Shown here in pieces: positions 27,793 to 37,742 of a stretch of DNA of 58,656 nt. The position numbers and the translations under genes are program-made. Each line of letters opens with the position of its first letter. The first letter of the stretch is position 1. Source of the DNA: Deltaproteobacteria bacterium. GTDB lineage: Bacteria; Myxococcota; Myxococcia; Myxococcales; 40CM-4-68-19. Where the stretch lies: positions 1 through 58,656 of the forward strand of contig JANYKT010000156.1 of assembly GCA_025358085.1 (NCBI GenBank), written 5' to 3'. The notes under the pieces are model-generated. The model had not been told where the DNA came from. It saw only the letters and a list, made by a program, of their open reading frames with translations, and searched no databases.

Positions 27793-29538
27793 CTACAGAA
27801 CGTCGTTGTCATACTTGCCCGAGGCGAGCGCGGCGTCCGCTACCAGCTTCAGCTCCTCGTCGTTGTTGCGGCCCGCGCCCGCGCGCAGGTTGGCGCGCAC
27901 GCGGCGGCGCGCGTCTGAATAGAATGCGAAGGTCATGTTCAATTCATTGGTGCACTTCTCGAAGCCACGCTGCTCGATGAGCCTGGTCGTGCGTGCGATG
28001 GCGGCGCAGAGCGCGAGCAGGTCGATGGCGACATCCGCGATCCGGGTGACCGCGAATTGCTTCTCGACAATCTCGTGGCCGTGCCGCCGAAGGACCGTTT
28101 CACAGAGCGCCGCGAGCGCCTGCACCGCGTCCTCGACATAAGCGATTTGCTCGCGCATGGACTCGTGCGCCTTGGTGATCTGCGTGCGGCCATACGGCAC
28201 GGTCTGCTTCACCTTGCGCACCGCATACTCGCGCAGCATTCCAAAGCTCTTGATGGGGTCGTTCAATGAACTCGACAGCTCGCGGCCGAGGCCCTTCAGA
28301 TATTCTCCGGGCTTTTGAATGCCAGTCAGGCCGACATAGAGCCGCAGGATCTCATTGGTGCCCTCGAAGATGCGATTAATGCGCACGTCGCGCACCACCT
28401 GCTCATAAGGGGCCTCCTTCATATAGCCCATGCCGGCGGCGATCTGCAGCGCCTCGTCGGCGGCCGTCCAGAGCGCTTCGCTGTTGAAGACCTTGGTGGC
28501 CGCGCCCTCGAGCGAGTAATCGACTCCATGGCGGTCGATTGTCGACGAGACCAGATAGCAGAGCGATTCGCTCACATAGGTATTGACTGCCATACGGGCG
28601 AGCTTCTCCTTGATCTTGCCGAAGCTCCCGATGGTACGGCCGAACTGCTTCCGCTCATTGGCGTGCGCGGTGGCCAACTGGAGCAGCCGCTTCTGGCCGC
28701 CTACCGCACCGGCGCCAAGGCCGGTCCGCCCGTGATTCAGGATGGACATGGCTACTTTGAAACCTTTGCCCTCCTCGCCCAGCACGTTCTCGACCGGCAC
28801 TTTGACGTTGTCGAAAAACACCGAGGTCGTAGACGACGCGCGCAGGCCCATCTTGTCCTCGTGCGGGCCATTGGTGACGCCGCCCATGTCGCGGGTAACG
28901 GCGAAGGCGGTGATGCTGCCTTTCTTGCCGTCCTTGTCGGGCGTGGTCTTGGCGAAGACAGTGAAGAAGTCGGCGATGCCACCATTCGTGATCCAGATCT
29001 TGTCGCCGTTCAATACGTAATGGTCGCCTTCGCGGCGCGCGCTGGTCTTGATGGAGAAGGCGTCGCTGCCCGAGCCCGGCTCGGTGAGGCAGAAAGCGGC
29101 AATCATCTCGCCGGTGGCGAGCTTCGGCAGATACTTCGCCTTCTGCGCGTCATTGCCAAAGAGCAGCAGACCTTTGAAGCCGATGCTGGTATGCGCGCCC
29201 ATGGTGACCGCGATGGAGCCGTCCCAGCTGGCGATTTGCTGCATCACGCGCGCATAGCCGCTGTTGGACAGTCCGAGCCCGCCGTGCTCCTCGGGGACCA
29301 GCAGGCCAAACATGCCCATGTCCCGGAGCGACTGGATCAGCGCCGGCGGCAGCTCAGCCTCGCGGTCCAGCTTCCGCGAGTCGATGGTCTGCATGTACTT
29401 GTCCACTGCATCGACCAGCGTCTTGACCGTCTCGGACTGCTCGGTCGAGAAGACGTCGGGGTACGGGAAGATCTGGTCTTCGAGGATCTCACCGAAGAAG
29501 AGCGACTTGCCGAAGGAGGCGTTCGGGTCGAAGGGCAT
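27793..29538 (-). CDS. Acyl-CoA dehydrogenase, very-long-chain type with extended C-terminus
   Basis: An FAD enzyme that introduces the first double bond in fatty acid beta-oxidation. The 581-residue product has the ACAD N-terminal helices, the signature AAFCLTEPGSGSDAFSIKT near residue 155, WITNGGIADFFTVFA, the C-terminal FAD/QRLFG region (ERKQFGRTIGSFGKIKEKLA) and the catalytic-base region YEQVVRDVRINRIFEGTNEI. An extra 180-residue helical domain after it is typical of VLCAD/ACAD9-type enzymes. The start at ATG 29538 (MPFDPNAS) was chosen because the 85 upstream codons are not protein-like. Confidence 0.93.
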   Translation of the reverse strand: MPFDPNASFGKSLFFGEILEDQIFPYPDVFSTEQSETVKTLVDAVDKYMQTIDSRKLDREAELPPALIQSLRDMGMFGLLVPEEHGGLGLSNSGYARVMQQIASWDGSIAVTMGAHTSIGFKGLLLFGNDAQKAKYLPKLATGEMIAAFCLTEPGSGSDAFSIKTSARREGDHYVLNGDKIWITNGGIADFFTVFAKTTPDKDGKKGSITAFAVTRDMGGVTNGPHEDKMGLRASSTTSVFFDNVKVPVENVLGEEGKGFKVAMSILNHGRTGLGAGAVGGQKRLLQLATAHANERKQFGRTIGSFGKIKEKLARMAVNTYVSESLCYLVSSTIDRHGVDYSLEGAATKVFNSEALWTAADEALQIAAGMGYMKEAPYEQVVRDVRINRIFEGTNEILRLYVGLTGIQKPGEYLKGLGRELSSSLNDPIKSFGMLREYAVRKVKQTVPYGRTQITKAHESMREQIAYVEDAVQALAALCETVLRRHGHEIVEKQFAVTRIADVAIDLLALCAAIARTTRLIEQRGFEKCTNELNMTFAFYSDARRRVRANLRAGAGRNNDEELKLVADAALASGKYDNDVL

Positions 29539-29591
29539 CGCGCCTCTATATCGCGCTTCCTGGGGGCTGTGGCCTGCTGTCTTTGCGCCGG

Positions 29592-29704
29592 TGGGAGCGT
29601 GGGGGTCGCCGCCCTCAGACAGGTGCTCGGCCCGGGGGGCGTGGGTGATTCGTTGGCGTTTTGGGGCGGGCCTCCGCAACTCGGTCGGCGAGCCCCACGC
29701 TCCC
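29592..29704. repeat. Inverted repeat upstream of the acyl-CoA dehydrogenase
   Basis: GGGAGCGTGGGG (29592-29603) and CCCCACGCTCCC (29693-29704) are perfect 12-bp inverted repeats 89 bp apart in the gap 29539-29784. They could be ends of a small mobile fragment or a regulatory dyad. No gene was recognised between them. Confidence 0.35.
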
Positions 29705-29784
29705 CGCCGGCTCATGCGCGCTGAAGCTCCTGTGCAGCGGTCCCGTGGGCGCGCAGTAGGGAGGCGCGCTGGAAACATCTCGGC

Positions 29785-30175
29785 GTGGCTCACCTGGCAG
29801 CGACCCTGAAGTTCATCTCAACTCTTCTCGCCAAGGCTCAGAGTCTTCTTGGGAATCGCCCCATCGGTTGGACATCCGTCAGCTTGGTCGATAGCGGCTT
29901 CGTCTTCGATTTCGAGTTTGCTCCACGTCCCAGGAGTGCAGAGGTAGAAGGCTCGAAATTCCGAGTCAACACGCCGTCGATGATTGCAACCGGGAAGTTG
30001 CGCGCCATCGGTCAACAGATGACCGAGTACTCTCAGCGAAAGCATCCAGCATCAAGAGCTCGCGACTTCCATGACATCCAGGCGGTCGCCGTTGGGGCTG
30101 GTGCAGACCTGACCGCGCCTGGGGAACTGGACCGCATCAAGCCCTCCCAAACAGCATCGTCCCATTCCTCGGAAA
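29785..30175 (+). pseudogene. Remnant of an AbiEii-like nucleotidyltransferase
   Basis: The frame reads GNRPIGWTSVSLVDSGFVF, FEFAPRP and then VNTPSMIATGKLRAIGQQM followed by KHPASRARDFHDIQAV. The lysine in GKLRA and the RxxDFHDI block resemble the second half of AbiEii/AbiGii-type toxin nucleotidyltransferases. The N-terminal GS-x10-DxD catalytic half is missing and the frame after about 30120 stops looking protein-like. It appears to be a broken toxin or abortive infection gene. The rest of the gap to 30235 shows nothing clear. Confidence 0.5.
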
Positions 30176-30235
30176 AAGGGGCCGCCATCGACTGCGCTGA
30201 ATCCTCGCGGGCCCGTCCAATCGCGCTTAACGCGC

Positions 30236-31831
30236 TCAATGCCCCATCGCCGCTTTGCCGGGTTGGACTTTTTTGGTCATCAGGACCAGGGGGACCATCA
30301 GGCCGGCGAAGATGGCGAGGACAATCAAGACGTCGAGGTAAGCCAGGGTGGCTGCTTGCAGGAGCAGCTGGCCGTAGAGAACACCGACGGCGGCCTTGGC
30401 TGCCTGGGCGGCGGACATTCCTGAATGCTGCAATTGGGCCGCGATACCAGCGAGCCGCGCTACCTGCGCGTGACTGCCTGTCTGTACGGCTGATGACAGC
30501 GTGAGCTGGTGCACCTGCGACCGCCGCGCGATGATGGTGGTGACGAGCGCGATGCCGATATCGCCGCCCATGTTGCGCGAGAGGTTCACGATGCCGGAGA
30601 CCGCGTTGTTCTTTTCCGGAGGAACGCCGTTATAGACGATTGAATTGATCGGCACGAAGAGGAACGCGAGGCCCCCCGCCTGGAAGATCCGCAGCCAGAC
30701 CGCGGTAGAGAAATCCATTCCCGGGTACATGGTCCGCGCCATATGATAGAGCGCGATCGAGGTAACGGTGAATCCGAAGGCGATGAGATAGCGCGCGTCC
30801 ACCCGCGAGACGAGAAAGCCCACCAGCGGCATGCAGAGCATGACCGTGATCCCGCCGGGCGTGAGCGCGAGGCCCGCGTCCTGGGCCGAATAGCCCATCA
30901 GGATCTGCGTGAATTGTGGCAACAGAACGGTGCTGCCGAAGAGGATCATGCCGAGCACCAGCATCATCACATTGGAGGCGGCGAAGCTCGGATTCTTGAA
31001 CAGGCGGATTTCGACGATTGGATGCTTGGTGCGCAATTCCCAGAGCACGAAGGATACCAGCGCGACCGTGGCGATGACCGCGAAAGCAGTGATGGTCGAC
31101 GAGGCGAACCAGTCGTCTTCCTGCCCTTTGTCCAGCACCAACTCGAGCGCGCCCAGGCCGACGGCGATGAGGCCGAGTCCGATGGTATCGATCCCGCCGA
31201 TCTTCTTTCCAGCTTCGGTGATGTGCGGCGGATCGGTGAGGACCCGATAGGCGAGCAGCATGCTGATCAGGCCCACTGGCACGTTGATGAAGAAGACCCA
31301 GCGCCACGAGTAATGGTCGGTGATGAAACCGCCCAGCGTGGGGCCGATGGCGGGCGCAAGAACGACCGCCATCCCGTAGACCGCGAAGGCCATTCCGCGG
31401 CGCGCCGGCGTGAAGGTATCGGCGAGGATGGATTGCTCGGTGGGCGCGAGGCCGCCGCCGCCGATTCCCTGCAGGATGCGAAAGAAGACCAGCATTCCAA
31501 GATTGGGCGCCATACCGCAGAGAAAGGAGCTGATGGTAAAGAGGCCGACACAAGTCATATAGAAGCGCTTGCGGCCGAACTTTGTGGATAGCCACCCGCT
31601 GATGGGCAATACAATGGCATTGGAGACGAGATAGCTGGTCAATACCCACGTGCTCTCGTCCGTCGAGACGCTCAATGACCCTGCGATATGCGGCAGCGAC
31701 ACGTTGGCGATGCTGGTGTCCAGCACCTCCATGAAGGTGGCGATGGTGGAGACCAGCGCGATGACCCAGACGTTGTGGCCGCCGGTCCAGCCCTTCTCGG
31801 TAGTGATTTTGAGGGATTCCTCAGCGGTCAT
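30236..31831 (-). CDS. emrB: DHA2-family MFS multidrug efflux transporter (EmrB-like)
   Basis: An inner-membrane 14-helix drug/proton antiporter that works with an EmrA-type adaptor. The 531-residue product has the family start LVSTIATFMEVLDTSIANVS, motif A-like GWLSTKFGRKRFYM, antiporter motif C-like VLAPAIGPTLGGFI and a second-half motif LVSRVDARYL. Its start overlaps the emrA stop by 4 bp (ATGA), so the pair is co-translated. No outer-membrane TolC partner or regulator gene is adjacent. Confidence 0.93.
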   Translation of the reverse strand: MTAEESLKITTEKGWTGGHNVWVIALVSTIATFMEVLDTSIANVSLPHIAGSLSVSTDESTWVLTSYLVSNAIVLPISGWLSTKFGRKRFYMTCVGLFTISSFLCGMAPNLGMLVFFRILQGIGGGGLAPTEQSILADTFTPARRGMAFAVYGMAVVLAPAIGPTLGGFITDHYSWRWVFFINVPVGLISMLLAYRVLTDPPHITEAGKKIGGIDTIGLGLIAVGLGALELVLDKGQEDDWFASSTITAFAVIATVALVSFVLWELRTKHPIVEIRLFKNPSFAASNVMMLVLGMILFGSTVLLPQFTQILMGYSAQDAGLALTPGGITVMLCMPLVGFLVSRVDARYLIAFGFTVTSIALYHMARTMYPGMDFSTAVWLRIFQAGGLAFLFVPINSIVYNGVPPEKNNAVSGIVNLSRNMGGDIGIALVTTIIARRSQVHQLTLSSAVQTGSHAQVARLAGIAAQLQHSGMSAAQAAKAAVGVLYGQLLLQAATLAYLDVLIVLAIFAGLMVPLVLMTKKVQPGKAAMGH

Positions 31832-33129
31832 CGGACGCGAACCTGCGGCTCGGCTGACAAACCGGGGCGCAGTCGTTCAAGGCCAGGCTGGCCGGGCTCG
31901 AGCCGGATGCGCACCGGGAGGCGCTGCACGACCTTGACGTAATTGCCCGAGGCATTTTCTGGCGGCAGCAGGCTGTAGCGTGAGCCGGTGGCGCCGGCGA
32001 AGCTCTCCACGGTGCCCTGGTAGTCAAGCGAGATAGCGTCGACATGCACCTCGGCCTTCTGGCCCGGCTGCATCGATTCGATTTGCGTCTCGCGAAAGTT
32101 GGCGGTGACCCAGAGTTGGCCGGTCTGCGTAATGGTCAATAGCTGCTGCCCGGGCGAGACGCGGTCTCCCACGTTGACCGTGCGCTTGCCCGCAACACCC
32201 GCGACCGGCGCGGTGACCCGCGCATATCCCAGATTCAATTCGGCTTGCTTGAGCTGCGCGCGAGCGAGGTCCAGGTTGGCCTGACGGACTTTGATGCCTG
32301 CCTCGCGAGCGACCAGCTGGCGCGGGCCGTTCGCGCGCGTCTCCCCGGCACGCGTTTCAGTCGAAGAGAGGCGTGCCCGCCGCTGATCGATACGCTTTTT
32401 CGCCGCGGCGACTGCTGCCGCCGCCGCGTCGGCTGAGCTGCTGCTGCGGTCGAACTCGGCCTGCGCAATGGTGTGCGAGGCGATCAACGTTGCGGAACGC
32501 GCGCGCTGCTGCTGCGCGAAGCGATTGCTCGCTTCTGCCGAGTCAAGTTCGCGCTGGGCCGCTTCCAACTCGGCCCGCGCATTGGCGATGTCGTCATCCG
32601 CGCTGGCAACGGAGGCCCGATTGGAGGTCTGCGTCATCGACACATTGGGGCTCTCGGCCTGCAACTGCGCTTCGGCCAGCGCGACCTGCGCGACCGCCTG
32701 CGCAAGCGCGACGTCCAGGTCACTCTTGTCCAGTTCCACGAGCAGGTCGCCCGCCTTGACGGTCTGATTGTCCTCAACATGGACAGCGGTGACCGTGCCG
32801 ACCACGCGCGAGCTCACCGCGCTGAGGTTGCCGTCGATCTGCGCGTCGTCGGTCTCCTCAAAGTGGCGGGAGTGAAGAAACCAGGCCAGCGCGGCGATCA
32901 GCGCCAGCGCGAGGCCAGCGAAGATGAAGACGCGCTTTCGGCTCTTCTTCGCAGCGCCGGGCTGCTCCCTGGCGGCCGTGCTCTGCGAGTCTTCTTTCTT
33001 GTTCGCAGGAGCATCGTTCGCGCCACCGTCCCATCCGAGCAGCGGGACTGCGCCGTCCGCGGACTTGCCGTTACCTTGCGGCGAGGTGAGGTGCCGCTGT
33101 CCGTGAGAATCGGCCTGCTGTTCTGCCAT
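31828..33129 (-). CDS. emrA: HlyD/EmrA-type membrane fusion protein
   Basis: The periplasmic adaptor of a tripartite efflux pump. The 433-residue product has an unusually long polar cytoplasmic N-terminus (about 65 residues), one membrane helix (VFIFAGLALALIAALAWFL) and the biotinyl-lipoyl half motif TDDAQIDGNLSAVSSRVVG. A long alpha-helical hairpin rich in Ala/Gln/Arg follows, then the beta-barrel region (YARVTAPVAGVAGKRTVNVG, WVTANFRETQIESMQPGQ). ATG 33129 (MAEQQAD) is preferred over an upstream in-frame start that lacks family similarity. Confidence 0.93.
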   Translation of the reverse strand: MAEQQADSHGQRHLTSPQGNGKSADGAVPLLGWDGGANDAPANKKEDSQSTAAREQPGAAKKSRKRVFIFAGLALALIAALAWFLHSRHFEETDDAQIDGNLSAVSSRVVGTVTAVHVEDNQTVKAGDLLVELDKSDLDVALAQAVAQVALAEAQLQAESPNVSMTQTSNRASVASADDDIANARAELEAAQRELDSAEASNRFAQQQRARSATLIASHTIAQAEFDRSSSSADAAAAAVAAAKKRIDQRRARLSSTETRAGETRANGPRQLVAREAGIKVRQANLDLARAQLKQAELNLGYARVTAPVAGVAGKRTVNVGDRVSPGQQLLTITQTGQLWVTANFRETQIESMQPGQKAEVHVDAISLDYQGTVESFAGATGSRYSLLPPENASGNYVKVVQRLPVRIRLEPGQPGLERLRPGLSAEPQVRVR

Positions 33130-33237
33130 GCGTTCGATCTCCTGAAAGCGCCTTCGATGCCACAAGGCGTCGCTGGGAGCGCCGTTTCCCGTGACTTTCT
33201 TGTCTTCGGTCGCATATTGGTTCTGTAGTGCCAGGCT

Positions 33238-34845
33238 TCATGCCAGCGCCGACGAGACGATTTCCCTTGCCTCGGCGACAATCGAATCCAGGTGCGCCTG
33301 ATTGCGGAAGCTCTCTGCGTAGATTTTGTAGACGTCCTCGGTACCCGACGGCCGAGCCGCGAACCAGCCGTCGCGCGTGGTCACTTTCAGGCCGCCAATC
33401 TCGGCATTGTTACCCGGCGCGCGGGTCAGTTTCCCCAGAATCGGCTCGCCGGCCAGGGTCGTTGCTTTCACTGAATCCGGGTTCAGTTTCTTGAGCACCG
33501 CTTTCTGCTGCGGCGTGGCCGGCGCGTCGATGCGGGTATAAAGCGGACTACCGAGCTCGGCCGATAATTCCCGATATCGAATGGCCGGGTCGTCCCCCGT
33601 GCGAGCCAGGATCTCCGCAGCGAGCAGGTCCATGATGATGCCGTCCTTGTCGGTGGACCAGACCGTCCCGTCGCGGCGCAGGAAGGAAGCGCCTGCGCTC
33701 TCCTCGCCCCCAAAGCCGAGCGAGCCGTCGAGCAAGCCGTCGACAAACCATTTGAAGCCCACCGGGACCTCGCGGAGCGTGCGGCCAAGCTTTGCGGCCA
33801 CCCGGTCGATCAGCGCGCTGGAGACCAGCGTCTTGCCGATGGCGGCTCGGGGAGACCAGCCCGGCCGCGCGCCGCCGAAGAGGTAGTCAATCGCAACCGC
33901 TAGGTAATGATTGGGATTCATCAACCCCGAGGGCGCGACGATGCCGTGCCGGTCGGAGTCGGTATCATTGCCGAATGCGAGGTCGAAGGACTCTTTCAGG
34001 CGGACCAGATTCGCCATCGCATAGGGTGACGAGCAGTCCATCCTGATCTTGCCATCGTGGTCGCAAGGCATGAATGCGAAAGTGGGATCGATCACACGAT
34101 TGACCACTGTAAGGTTCAAGCCGTATTCGCTGGCAATGGGGTCCCAGTAATCGAGATTTGCGCCGCCCAGCGGGTCCGCGCCCAGCCGCTTGCCAGCCGC
34201 GCGCACGGCGTCCATATCGACGACATTGCGCAGGTCGCGGACATAGGGGCCAATGAAATCATGGGATACGGCGCCGTCGCGGCTGGACGTGCGCGGGACG
34301 GCAGAACTCAACAGCTCATTGGCGCGCTTCTCAATCCACCCGGTGATCCCGGTATCGGCGGGGCCGCCATTGGTTGGGTTGTATTTGATGCCTCCGTCCT
34401 CAGGTGGATTGTGCGACGGCGTGATTACGATTCCGTCGGACAATGCGTCCGGATGGGCCCGATTCCAGCCCAGGATGGCATGCGAGATGACCGGAGTGGG
34501 CGTGGGGCGGGAAGACCAGCGGACCTGGACACCATTGCGGCAAAGAACGTCGAGCGCGGTCTCCTGCGCGGGTGCCGAAAGCGCGTGCGTATCGGCCCCC
34601 AGGAACAGCGGCCCGGTGGTGCCCTGCGCCTTGCGGTATTCGCAGATCGCCTGCGTGACCGCGAGAATATGCGCTTCATTGAATGCGATCCGCAGAGCCG
34701 AACCGCGGTGGCCGCTCGTCCCGAACGCGACCCGCTGCTCTGGCACCGCCGGGTCGGGCTTCCCCGACAAATACAGTGCGCGAAGCTGCGCGACATCGAT
34801 TAGCTGTTCGCGCGGAGCGGGCTTTCCTGCCTGGGGATGGGCCAT
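33238..34845 (-). CDS. pgm: Phosphoglucomutase (alpha-D-glucose 1,6-bisphosphate-dependent)
   Basis: It interconverts glucose 1-phosphate and glucose 6-phosphate, feeding glycogen, trehalose and envelope polysaccharide precursors. The 535-residue product shows [14 protein letters not shown] near the N-terminus, the phosphoserine loop [19 protein letters not shown], the metal-binding loop [11 protein letters not shown] and the sugar-binding loop [14 protein letters not shown]. The phosphate-binding [16 protein letters not shown] closes the protein. The start is ATG 34845 (MAHPQAG). It lies 11 bp after the PAP2 gene on the same strand. Confidence 0.95.
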   Translation of the reverse strand: MAHPQAGKPAPREQLIDVAQLRALYLSGKPDPAVPEQRVAFGTSGHRGSALRIAFNEAHILAVTQAICEYRKAQGTTGPLFLGADTHALSAPAQETALDVLCRNGVQVRWSSRPTPTPVISHAILGWNRAHPDALSDGIVITPSHNPPEDGGIKYNPTNGGPADTGITGWIEKRANELLSSAVPRTSSRDGAVSHDFIGPYVRDLRNVVDMDAVRAAGKRLGADPLGGANLDYWDPIASEYGLNLTVVNRVIDPTFAFMPCDHDGKIRMDCSSPYAMANLVRLKESFDLAFGNDTDSDRHGIVAPSGLMNPNHYLAVAIDYLFGGARPGWSPRAAIGKTLVSSALIDRVAAKLGRTLREVPVGFKWFVDGLLDGSLGFGGEESAGASFLRRDGTVWSTDKDGIIMDLLAAEILARTGDDPAIRYRELSAELGSPLYTRIDAPATPQQKAVLKKLNPDSVKATTLAGEPILGKLTRAPGNNAEIGGLKVTTRDGWFAARPSGTEDVYKIYAESFRNQAHLDSIVAEAREIVSSALA

Positions 34846-34855
34846 GCTTGGCTTC

Positions 34856-35680
34856 TTACATTGCAATCGTGAAGGAGACCACGCTCGGCGTGACGCTCAG
34901 TTGGCCGGCGAGCGCAGTGCTGCCGCGCCGGTGCAGGAGCGGCACAATCACGCCGGAGGCCGCGCCGAGGACCGCGCCCGCCGCCACATCGCTGAAGTAA
35001 TGCTTCTCGGCAATCATTCGCAGAGCGCCGGTGCTGACAGACACGGCCGCGGCCGCGCCCCAGAGCCACGGGGCGGCGCGCGAGTCCTCGAGCGACGCCG
35101 TCATCGCCAGCGAGACCCCAAGCGAAGTGGCGAGCGCGGTATGACCGGAGGGAAAGCTCAAATGGCTGTCGTGGTCGGTCAGGCTATAAGTGGTACTGGA
35201 ATCACCGTGGCCGTAGTGGGCGAAGGGCCGCTCCCGCGCGACGAAGAATTTGAAGCTCTGGACGGCCGCCGCCGACAGGACGGAGGACTCCAGCACGATG
35301 ACTGCCGCGCGCAGGCCGGCGCCGTTGCTTGCGTTTGGACCAGTGGCGACCAGCGCGCCTCCCACCGACGCGAGCGGCAACAGCGCGAAGGCCCAGACGT
35401 TGCTCGCGGTATCGGCGGTCTTGCGCGGCAGCACCCAGCCGGTGAGCGCGTCGTGGAAGGTTGCATCGACGCCATTCAAGTCCCTGTTGCAAACAATGCA
35501 GCTGGCGGGCGCGAGCGATTCCTTGAAGAGTTCGGGCACCACAAAGGCGGCGAGTCCGGCGCTGGTCAGGGCGATCTCCAATGGCAAATTGATACCAACG
35601 TTGTCGCCGGGCCCAGGGTCGGCCCAGGACTTCGCCTGGACTGGCATTGCAACGAGCAGCGCGACGACAACGGTTTTCAT
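34856..35680 (-). CDS. Exported PAP2-family phosphatase
   Basis: The 274-residue product begins with a signal peptide ([16 protein letters not shown]). It carries the three acid-phosphatase/vanadium-peroxidase motifs: [18 protein letters not shown], and [12 protein letters not shown] with the conserved His and Asp. PAP2 enzymes dephosphorylate lipids such as undecaprenyl pyrophosphate or phosphatidic acid at the outer face of the inner membrane. Several hydrophobic helices agree with that. It lies 13 bp after the TPR kinase gene and 11 bp before pgm, so all three are probably co-transcribed. Confidence 0.9.
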   Translation of the reverse strand: MKTVVVALLVAMPVQAKSWADPGPGDNVGINLPLEIALTSAGLAAFVVPELFKESLAPASCIVCNRDLNGVDATFHDALTGWVLPRKTADTASNVWAFALLPLASVGGALVATGPNASNGAGLRAAVIVLESSVLSAAAVQSFKFFVARERPFAHYGHGDSSTTYSLTDHDSHLSFPSGHTALATSLGVSLAMTASLEDSRAAPWLWGAAAAVSVSTGALRMIAEKHYFSDVAAGAVLGAASGVIVPLLHRRGSTALAGQLSVTPSVVSFTIAM

Positions 35681-35693
35681 TGGCAAGGCTCCT

Positions 35694-37739
35694 TCACCTG
35701 TAGCGGCTGCGGATGGCCTCGAGTGCCACGCCGCACTCGCGCGCGCTCGCGAAGCGCTGCAACGGGTCCTTCTCCAACAGCCGCAGGACGACGGCCTCCA
35801 GGTCCGGCGGAATCGAAGGATTCTTCGAACGCAGCGCGGCGGGTCGCTCATTGACGTGCATCATCAGCAATGGCACCAACTCGGGGTGCGCAAAGGGGAC
35901 GGCGCCAGTGAACATCTCGTAGGCGCAGACGCCGAGCGCATACAGATCGGTCGCGTGGGTGACGGTGCTGAAGCTGCCGATTTGCTCGGGCGACATATAA
36001 AGGGGTGTCCCGGCGATGGCGCCCGCCACGGTCACGCCAGAGACGGCGAACTGCTTGGCGATACCAAAGTCCATTACCTTCAGGAGGCCCGCGTCGGTGA
36101 CAAAGAGGTTGTCCGGCTTGATGTCGCGGTGAATGACCCCCGCGTCGTGCGCCGCCTGCAGCCCGGAGCACGCTTGCACCAGCAGGCCGAGCGCGTCGAC
36201 AAAGGCGATGGGCTGCGTCATCCGTTCCTTCAGTGACTTGCCACTCAGCAGCTCCATTGAGATGTAGCGGTGGCCTTCGTAGAGCCCGATGTCATAGAGG
36301 CGGATGATGTTCGGGTGCTGCAGCTGGCGCGAGAGCTTGAGCTCCTGCTTGAAGCGCGCGACCAGCATCTCGCTTTTGTTCTCCAGGCCGAAGACCTTGA
36401 GTCCGACGCGCTCGTCCAGCTCGAGATCATGCGCGCGATAGACGGAGGCCATTCCGCCCTGCCCGATTTTCTCTTCAATGAGATACCGGCCGGCAATCGT
36501 CACCCCGTCCGCAAACGGATCCTCCTCAGGCAGCGGAACTAATGTGGGGACACCATACTCATTTTCACTGGCCTCGCCCTGGGGCGGCAACAATGTGGGG
36601 ACACCATACCCATTTTCACTGGCCTCGCCCTGGGGGGAAAATCCATATGGTGTCCCCATATTCTCGGCCTGGGGGGGAAATGAGTATGGTGTCCCCATAT
36701 TAAGGTCGAGGCCAGGGAGGGCGTCCAGGCTCGGCAGCGTGCCGCGGCCGCGGAGGTGCAGGTCAGCGCTCTCGAGAACCTTGCGCGCGATTGAGTCGGA
36801 AGGTCCGCGCGTCAGCTCGGCCAGGCGCGCGGCGGCGTCTTTGTGGCCGCGGACTTTCTCGAACGCCTCGCGCGCGCTCTCGGCAAAGTCATGCTGCTGG
36901 TAAAGGCAACCCAGCAGATAGAACGTGTCGTGCTCCTCGGCGGTTTGTGGCAGCCCTGCCGCGAAGGTGCCGAGAAAGTGTTCGAGCTGGAAACTCACGC
37001 CCGCTTTCAATTCCAGCGAAAGCCGGATGGCGCGGGCTGCCGCGGCCTGATAGCGCGGGTCCGTGCGTTGAACACGCACCAGATTCTCGAGCTCTTTACC
37101 GGTATCGCCCGCCTTCGCGTAGCACTCGGCCGCCTCGAAAGGCTGCCCGGCGTCGGCGTGCAGCTGCGCGGCGTCGTCGAAGCGGCCCAGCTTGAAAGCG
37201 CAGGCAGCGGCCTCGGCAAATCGCTTGAGCTGCACATACGACTCGAGTGCGAGATCGAGCTTGCCTGCCGCCTCCAGCTTCTGCGCGCCCGGCAAGGAGA
37301 CGGCGTGCCCGCCCACGGCAGTCGCGCGCGGGCGCGTTGACGGCACCAGCGAAGCTGTCTCGAATTGGCCGGGCTTGAGCGCCTGGAGCCGCGCCGCGCC
37401 CACCCCATCGCCCGCGCGTTGCAGGACTTCCACCGCTCGCGCCTGCTCGCCCAGCGCCATGAAGAGCTGCACCGCTCGCACGTTCTCGCCCGCCTTGCTG
37501 AAGAAGATGGCTGCCATCAGCGCACGCTTCTTTCCCGCGGGGTCGAGCTGGCCGACCTGCGCCGCGTCGACGTTCAGGCTCCCCACCAGCAGCTCCGCGG
37601 CTTCCTTCTGCCGTCGCAGCGAGCCCAGCACCCGCGCGGCGTCGTCGATGAGCCCGAGCTCGCGGTACGCCTGCACCGCGGCGTCCGACTTGCCCGTCTT
37701 CTCCAGCAACCGCGCGCGCTCCCTGGCGTCCACCCGCAT
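35694..37739 (-). CDS. TPR-Ser/Thr protein kinase
   Basis: The 681-residue product has an N-terminal helical region of TPR/SEL-like repeats (residues 1 to about 320), a linker at about 345-400 made of REP-like DNA, and a complete Hanks-type kinase domain at about 415-675. Catalytic features are GQGGMASVYRAHD (glycine loop), Lys in VGLKVFG, HRDIKPDNLF, DFGIAKQ and the activation-segment end MSPEQIG. Without a membrane helix it should act in the cytoplasm. Its position 3 bp after pilT suggests that it phosphorylates or binds the motor ATPases or their partners. See the repeat entry for the linker. Confidence 0.92.
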   Translation of the reverse strand: MRVDARERARLLEKTGKSDAAVQAYRELGLIDDAARVLGSLRRQKEAAELLVGSLNVDAAQVGQLDPAGKKRALMAAIFFSKAGENVRAVQLFMALGEQARAVEVLQRAGDGVGAARLQALKPGQFETASLVPSTRPRATAVGGHAVSLPGAQKLEAAGKLDLALESYVQLKRFAEAAACAFKLGRFDDAAQLHADAGQPFEAAECYAKAGDTGKELENLVRVQRTDPRYQAAAARAIRLSLELKAGVSFQLEHFLGTFAAGLPQTAEEHDTFYLLGCLYQQHDFAESAREAFEKVRGHKDAAARLAELTRGPSDSIARKVLESADLHLRGRGTLPSLDALPGLDLNMGTPYSFPPQAENMGTPYGFSPQGEASENGYGVPTLLPPQGEASENEYGVPTLVPLPEEDPFADGVTIAGRYLIEEKIGQGGMASVYRAHDLELDERVGLKVFGLENKSEMLVARFKQELKLSRQLQHPNIIRLYDIGLYEGHRYISMELLSGKSLKERMTQPIAFVDALGLLVQACSGLQAAHDAGVIHRDIKPDNLFVTDAGLLKVMDFGIAKQFAVSGVTVAGAIAGTPLYMSPEQIGSFSTVTHATDLYALGVCAYEMFTGAVPFAHPELVPLLMMHVNERPAALRSKNPSIPPDLEAVVLRLLEKDPLQRFASARECGVALEAIRSRYR
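36541..36702. repeat. Four REP-like palindromic repeats inside the kinase gene
   Basis: Two direct copies of a GTGGGGACACCATAC-containing unit start at 36541 and 36592 (period 51 bp). They are followed by two inverted copies with ATGGTGTCCCCATATT at about 36646-36662 and 36687-36702. All four remain in frame in the kinase gene; they encode NMGTPYSF/NMGTPYGF in one orientation and ENGYGVPTL/ENEYGVPTL in the other. The GGGGACACC core resembles REP sequences mobilised by REP-associated tyrosine transposases. A related core occurs at 45625. Confidence 0.85.
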
Positions 37740-37742
37740 TCA

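Noticed and set aside
29592-29704. Inverted repeat as ends of an insertion sequence
   Set aside because: Only 113 bp long, no transposase and no target duplication; kept only as a low-confidence repeat.
28315-29724. 469-codon plus-strand frame opposite the acyl-CoA dehydrogenase
   Set aside because: Composition is a shadow of the real gene and no conserved motif is present.
36541-36702. Repeats in the kinase gene considered as a small CRISPR array
   Set aside because: Units occur in both orientations, only four, translated in frame, and lack unique spacers of equal size; no cas genes are near.
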